Below are positions 60,098 to 64,000 of a stretch of DNA of 64,000 bases, piece after piece. The stretch lies in contig NZ_JARVKY010000024.1 in NCBI RefSeq assembly GCF_029813785.1, positions 1-64,000 on the forward strand, written 5' to 3'. A program made the position numbers and the translations under genes. Under the pieces are notes generated by a model. That model was not told the DNA's origin. It saw only the letters and a program-made list of their open reading frames with translations, and made no database searches. Position 1 is the first letter of the stretch. Each line of letters begins with the position of its first letter. The stretch comes from Streptomyces sp. DH41. Its GTDB lineage: Bacteria; Actinomycetota; Actinomycetes; Streptomycetales; Streptomycetaceae.

Positions 60098-61480
60098 GTG
60101 ACCACCACGCTCGCCGGCGGCCGTGCCGCCCGCCGTCAGACGATGCGGCGCATCCGTCCGCGCCGCTCCCCCGCCGTCCCCCTGCTGCTCGCCGTGTGGG
60201 CGGGCGCGGCGGGCGTGTTGTGGCTGTGGTGGCGCAACACGCCCGCCATCTCCGACCGGACCGGCATGCTCCTCAACGCGGGCCGGATCACCGGCCTGCT
60301 CGCCGGGTACCTGATGGCCCTGGTGGTGCTCCAGATGGCGCGCGTGCCGGCGCTGGAGCGGCGGGTGGGCTCGGACCGGGTCGCCCGCTGGCACGCCATG
60401 ACCGGCCGCTACACGCTCTGCCTGGTCCTCGCCCACGTCTTCCTGATCATGTGGGGATACGCCGCCCAGGCCGGCAAGGGCCTCGGCGACATCGTGCGGC
60501 AGACGATCAGCTCCGTGAACGAGCTGCCCGACATGGGCAAGGCCGCCGTCGGCACCGGACTGCTGGTCCTCATCGGACTGCTGTCCGCGGGCCCGGTGCG
60601 CCGCAGGATCCCGTACGACGCCTGGTACCACGTGCACCTGCTCACCTACGTGGCGGTGTTCCTGACCTTCTGGCACCAGCTGACCACCGGCAACGACTTC
60701 GCCGTCGAGCCGGTCGCCAAGACCGTCTGGTACGCCCTGTACGGGACGGTGACCGTGCTCGTCCTCTGGTACCGGGTCCTGACCCCTCTCCGCCTCAACC
60801 TGCGGCACCGGATGCGGGTCGAGGCGGTGATCGAGGAGACGCCCGGGATCGTGTCGGTGCTGATCGGCGGGCGCCGGCTGCACCGGATGGGCGCGGAGGC
60901 CGGGCAGTTCTTCCGCTGGCGGTTCCTGGCGCCGGGGATGCGGTTCAGCTCGCACCCGTACTCGCTGTCGGCGGCGCCGCGCCCGGACATGCTGCGGATC
61001 ACCGTGAAGGCGATCGGCGACCACAGCGCCCGGCTGCGTGAGCTGGAGCCCGGCACCCGGGTGTGGGCGGAGGGCCCGTACGGCGCCCTGACCGCGCAGC
61101 GCCGCAGCCGCGGCAAGGTGCTGCTGGTGGCGGGCGGGGTGGGGATCACGCCGATGCGGGCGCTGTTCGAGACGCTGCCCGGCGCGTCCGGCGACATCAC
61201 CCTGCTCTATCGGGCCAACAGCACCCACGACCTGGCGCTGTGGGACGAGCTCGCCGGGATCGCCGACGAGCGCGGGGCCCGGCTGATGTACGCGGTCAAC
61301 AGTCCGGACGGGGAGCGTCCGGACATCTCCGCCCAGACCCTGAGCCGCAAGATCCCGGACGTCGAGCACCACGACGTCTTCCTGTGCGGACCGCCCGGCT
61401 TCGCCCAGTCGGTGTACGAGGCACTGCGCGGCGCGGGAGTCCCCGCCCGCCGTATCCATCACGAGTCGTTCGAGATGTGA
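60098..61480 (+). CDS. Ferric-reductase-like transmembrane FAD/NAD(P) oxidoreductase
   Basis: 460 residues. Membrane part with paired histidines for haem (HAMTGRYTLCLVLAHVF and YHVHLLTYVAVFLTFWH), then FAD-binding (SSHPYSLSAAP) and NAD(P)-binding (LLVAGGVGITPMRAL, FLCGPPGFAQSV) domains. It should carry electrons from cytosolic NAD(P)H across the membrane. GTG at 60098 is preceded by AGGA. Next genes are a double FMN-binding protein and ApbE, so electrons probably pass to bound flavin outside. Confidence 0.92.
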   Translation: MTTTLAGGRAARRQTMRRIRPRRSPAVPLLLAVWAGAAGVLWLWWRNTPAISDRTGMLLNAGRITGLLAGYLMALVVLQMARVPALERRVGSDRVARWHAMTGRYTLCLVLAHVFLIMWGYAAQAGKGLGDIVRQTISSVNELPDMGKAAVGTGLLVLIGLLSAGPVRRRIPYDAWYHVHLLTYVAVFLTFWHQLTTGNDFAVEPVAKTVWYALYGTVTVLVLWYRVLTPLRLNLRHRMRVEAVIEETPGIVSVLIGGRRLHRMGAEAGQFFRWRFLAPGMRFSSHPYSLSAAPRPDMLRITVKAIGDHSARLRELEPGTRVWAEGPYGALTAQRRSRGKVLLVAGGVGITPMRALFETLPGASGDITLLYRANSTHDLALWDELAGIADERGARLMYAVNSPDGERPDISAQTLSRKIPDVEHHDVFLCGPPGFAQSVYEALRGAGVPARRIHHESFEM

Positions 61481-61507
61481 GCGACGGACGTCAGGAGTCC
61501 AGGACAG

Positions 61508-62278
61508 ATGAGGAAAAGCCACCCCGTTCGGCGTGCCGTGCTCGCCGGCGCCGCGACCGTGTCCGGGATCGTGCTGCTGCTGTCGTTGAAACCGGCGTCC
61601 GACCCGGGCTCCGCCTCGGCGGCGGGCGGCGCGGCCCCGCCGGTGGCCGCGCAGTCGCCGCAGGGCGGGCGGGGCGCGGGCGCCGGCACGGTCACCGGTG
61701 ACGCGGCGAGTACGCGGTACGGCCCGGTACGGGTCCGGCTCACGGTGGACGGCGGGAAGATCACGGCCGCCGAGGCCGTGCAGGCGCCCAAGGGCGGACA
61801 GAGCGACCGGATCACGGCCGACGCCGTACCCAAGCTCAACCAGGCCGCCGTCACCGCCGGCAACGCCGACATCGACGCCGTCTCCGGCGCCACCTACACC
61901 AGCGCCGGATACCAGGAGTCGTTGCAGTCCGCGCTGGACAAGGTGGCCGCGGGGTCCGCGGGACAGGGCTCCAGCGGCGAGGGCTCGAACGGTGGCGCCC
62001 AGAGCACTCGGACGCTCACCGGTGCCGCCGCGCGGACCCAGTACGGGCCCGTGCGGGTCCGTGTCACCGTCAGCGGCGGGAAGATCACCGGCGCCGAAGC
62101 TCTCCAGGCGCCCAAGGGGGGACAGAGCGACCAGGTCACCGCCGACGCCGTACCCAAGCTCAACCAGGCCGCCATCGCCGCCGGCAACGCCGACATCGAC
62201 GCCGTCTCCGGCGCCACCTACACCAGCGCCGGGTACAAGCAGTCGTTGCAGTCCGCGCTGGATCAGGCCGGTGGCTGA
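61508..62278 (+). CDS. Exported double FMN-binding protein
   Basis: 256 residues: N-terminal signal/anchor (AVLAGAATVSGIVLLLSL), then two FMN-binding domains. Each carries the ApbE target motif DAVSGATYTS (about residues 123-132 and 231-240), where Thr would receive FMN covalently. The two domains are 108 residues apart and nearly identical, a recent tandem duplication. Likely electron carrier on the outer membrane face. The stop is overlapped by the ApbE gene start. Confidence 0.92.
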   Translation: MRKSHPVRRAVLAGAATVSGIVLLLSLKPASDPGSASAAGGAAPPVAAQSPQGGRGAGAGTVTGDAASTRYGPVRVRLTVDGGKITAAEAVQAPKGGQSDRITADAVPKLNQAAVTAGNADIDAVSGATYTSAGYQESLQSALDKVAAGSAGQGSSGEGSNGGAQSTRTLTGAAARTQYGPVRVRVTVSGGKITGAEALQAPKGGQSDQVTADAVPKLNQAAIAAGNADIDAVSGATYTSAGYKQSLQSALDQAGG

Positions 62279-63071
62279 CGCCGTGGCCGAACCCGCACAG
62301 GCTCCCGCCGCGGTGCGTCGTGTGGAGGAGACGATGGGGACCGTCTTCTCCCTCGACGTCCGCGGCGGGGAACCCACGGCCGTCCGGGCGGCGCTGGACG
62401 AGGCCGTCGCCGGGCTGCACCGGGTCGACGAGGTGTTCAGCACCTATCGGGAGGACAGCCAGGTCTCGCGGCTGGCGCGCGGCGAACTGACCGTCGACGC
62501 GTGCGCGCCCGAGGTCGCCGAGGTGCTGGAGCTGGCGGCGGAGGCGGAGCGGGTGAGCGACGGCTGGTTCAGCACATCGTACGAGGGCCGTCTGGACCCG
62601 ACCGGGATCGTCAAGGGCTGGGCGGTGGAGCGCGCCGCGCGGCGGATCGCGGCGGCCGGTGCGAGTGGCGTCGGCGTCAACGGCGGCGGGGACGTGCAGT
62701 TGCTGGGGACGCCGGGGGCGGGGCGGCCCTGGCGGGTCGGTGTGTCGGACCCGCTGCGTCCGGGCGGACTGGCGGCGGTCGTGTCGGCAGTGGGGGCGGC
62801 CGAGCTGGCCGTGGCGACGTCCGGCAGCGCGGAGCGGGGCGCGCATGTCGTCGATCCGCGCACCGGGCGCTCCGCGGTGACCGATCTGGTGGCGGTGACG
62901 GTGGTGGCGCCACGGCTGACGTGGGCGGACTGCTGGGCGACGGCGGCGTTCGCGATGGGGTCGCGGGAGGGGTTGCGGTGGCTGGAGTCTCTGGACGGGG
63001 TCGAGGGACTGTTGGTGACCGCGGGGGACGAGGTGCGGTGCACGGGGGGTCTGGCGGGGTGGCTGGGGTGA
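62271..63071 (+). CDS. apbE: FAD:protein FMN transferase ApbE
   Basis: 266 residues. Motifs: MGTVFSLDV near the start, LDPTGIVKGWAVERAA, GVNGGGDVQLLG, SGSAERGAHVVDPRTGR and LTWADCWATAAFAMG. It attaches FMN from FAD to threonine of target proteins; the two-motif protein upstream is the clear substrate. GTG at 62271 overlaps that gene by eight bases; GTG at 62283 is the alternative. No signal peptide is evident, so where modification occurs is open. Confidence 0.93.
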   Translation: MADAVAEPAQAPAAVRRVEETMGTVFSLDVRGGEPTAVRAALDEAVAGLHRVDEVFSTYREDSQVSRLARGELTVDACAPEVAEVLELAAEAERVSDGWFSTSYEGRLDPTGIVKGWAVERAARRIAAAGASGVGVNGGGDVQLLGTPGAGRPWRVGVSDPLRPGGLAAVVSAVGAAELAVATSGSAERGAHVVDPRTGRSAVTDLVAVTVVAPRLTWADCWATAAFAMGSREGLRWLESLDGVEGLLVTAGDEVRCTGGLAGWLG

Positions 63072-63094
63072 GCGGCGCCGCGGCTGAGGTACCG

Positions 63095-63290
63095 GGGTGT
63101 CACTCACCCGCGTCGGCGGGGTGCCTCCCCCAGAGGGGGTACCCCCAGCGCCCACCCGTGCCGCCCTGGGGGTACCTCCCAGGCCATTCAGGCACTGGGG
63201 GGAGGCACGACTGCCCGCAGCTGGGGGGCGGCCGTACTGCAACGCCTTCAGGGGCGCGGGGAACCGCGCGACCAGCCACCGGTCACCCGC
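63095..63290. repeat. Dispersed hairpin repeats between apbE and argR
   Basis: Block A (63095-63208) holds GTGCCTCCCCCAG / CTGGGGGGAGGCAC inverted arms and two GGGGGTACC palindromes. Block B (about 63239-63290) has CAACGCCTTCAGGGGCGCGG, a motif I know as widespread in Streptomyces intergenic DNA. Serves as the gap between convergent apbE and argR; no gene here. Confidence 0.75.
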
Positions 63291-63320
63291 ACCCGATGGA
63301 CGGCTCGAGCCGCGCAGCGC

Positions 63321-63860
63321 TCAGTGGCCGTTCCCGGCCAACCGCAGCAGGTGATCCGCCAGCGCCTGCCCGCCCGTGGGCTCCCTGCTGATCAGCATCA
63401 GCGTGTCGTCGCCCGCGATCGTGCCCAGGATGTCGTGCAGCTCCGCCTGGTCGATCGCCGAGGCGAGGAACTGCGCCGCCCCCGGAGGGGTCCGCAGGAC
63501 CACGAGGTTCGCCGACGCCTCCGCGGAGATCAGCAGTTCCGCGGAGAGCCGCCGCATCCGCTCCTCCTTCGCCGACTCCCCGAGCGGGGCCCGAGGGGTG
63601 CGGAAACCGCCCTCGCTGGGCACCGCGTAGATGAGGTCGCCGTCGGTGTTGCGGATCTTCACCGCGTTCAGCTCGTCCAGGTCCCGGGAGAGCGTCGCCT
63701 GCGTGACGGTCAGCCCGTCGTCGGCGAGCAGCTTCGCCAGCTGGCTCTGCGAGCGCACCGCCTGCCGGTTGAGGATGTCCACGATCCGGCGGTGGCGTGC
63801 GGTGCGGGTCTGCGGAAGGGCGGGCCCGGCCGTCTGCTCGTGCTCCTGCGCATGGCTCAT
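63321..63860 (-). CDS. argR: Arginine repressor ArgR
   Basis: 179 residues. N-terminal winged helix (RHRRIVDILNRQAVRSQSQL, VTQATLSRDLDEL), then the C-terminal oligomerisation and arginine-binding domain (GTIAGDDTLMLIS). It represses arginine synthesis genes when arginine is present. ATG at 63860 is seven bases after the argD stop. argH at 57 kb carries fitting ARG-box-like sites. Confidence 0.96.
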   Translation of the reverse strand: MSHAQEHEQTAGPALPQTRTARHRRIVDILNRQAVRSQSQLAKLLADDGLTVTQATLSRDLDELNAVKIRNTDGDLIYAVPSEGGFRTPRAPLGESAKEERMRRLSAELLISAEASANLVVLRTPPGAAQFLASAIDQAELHDILGTIAGDDTLMLISREPTGGQALADHLLRLAGNGH

Positions 63861-63867
63861 CGTCGCC

Positions 63868-64000
63868 TCATTCTCCGGATCGTCCGTCCCCGTGGGCCGC
63901 GTCGGCGGCCTGGTCAAGGATGCCGGGCAGCGCCCCGAGGAACGCGTCCACCACGTCGTCGCCGAGGTTCAGCGCGGGCATCAGCCGTACGACATCGGGT
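63868..64000 (-). CDS. argD: Acetylornithine aminotransferase, C-terminal end (partial)
   Basis: Only the last 44 codons are inside the window. The sequence PDVVRLMPALNLGDDVVDAF is typical of the ArgD C-terminus, and the position right before argR fits the argCJBDR order known for Streptomyces. The rest lies beyond the right edge. Confidence 0.85.
   Translation of the reverse strand, partial: PDVVRLMPALNLGDDVVDAFLGALPGILDQAADAAHGDGRSGE

Overview
This window is a piece of a Streptomyces chromosome. The DNA is very GC-rich, most ORFs on both strands have strong third-position GC bias, and the sporulation gene ssgB (a SsgA-like protein found only in morphologically complex actinomycetes) sits near 25.2 kb. 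The gene order also fits the actinobacterial core block thrS - HIT - pgsA - acyltransferase - pimA - pdxS - pdxT - yebC, which I know from mycobacteria. Most genes are on the minus strand. No cas genes, prophage, insertion sequence or large biosynthetic cluster was seen.

Layout. 0-6 kb: yebC-pdxT-pdxS and the phosphatidylinositol-mannoside operon pgsA-acyltransferase-pimA with a LemA-like gene. 6-10.4 kb: an EF-G-like GTPase and a membrane protein on the plus strand. 10.4-13.2 kb: a HIT hydrolase and thrS, with a two-repeat CRISPR-like relic exactly in the thrS 3' end. 13.2-16 kb: a DUF4365 nuclease-like gene coupled to an uncharacterised gene, divergent from a DEDDh exonuclease. 16-24.5 kb: two identical tRNA-Val(CAC) genes in direct orientation bracket a rhamnogalacturonan-type locus (exo-lyase, YesL-like protein, sugar ABC importer) and a minisatellite-rich noncoding tract. 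24.5-31.5 kb: small membrane proteins, ssgB, a CGNR zinc-finger regulator, a DsbA-like protein, a tandem GNAT gene coupled to a 45-residue protein, and pabC-pabB. 31.5-32.1 kb: a five-gene tRNA cluster (Gly, Cys, three Val). 32-36 kb: a zinc-ribbon protein, an APH-type kinase and a Ser/Thr protein kinase. 36-44.3 kb: an SPOUT methyltransferase and cobalamin genes (cysG-type cobA, a giant bluB-cobT fusion, cobL). 44.4-48.2 kb: metNIQ with a Cys/Met-rich leader peptide. 48-53.5 kb: HAD phosphatase, membrane pair, GNAT, ECF sigma, GDPD, plsC. 53.6-57 kb: MFS exporter with its TetR regulator, and an aldo/keto reductase. 57-64 kb: argH (promoter overlaps ARG-box-like sites), an extracytosolic flavin electron-transfer set (ferric-reductase-like protein, double FMN-binding protein, ApbE), argR and the tail of argD.

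How the parts connect. Several tight operons show 1-4 base overlaps (pgsA-acyltransferase-pimA, DUF4365 pair, SBP-permease-permease, pabB-pabC, metN-metI, TetR-MFS, FMN protein-ApbE). Vitamin and cofactor supply is a recurring theme (PLP, folate precursor, cobalamin, FMN transfer). The best leads for something undescribed are the CRISPR relic in the thrS 3' UTR, the metNIQ leader peptide, the roughly 815-residue repeat-rich extension on BluB-CobT with a structured leader, the DUF4365 pair, and the tRNA-bracketed polysaccharide locus. All function calls come from reading the sequence by eye; no database search was run.
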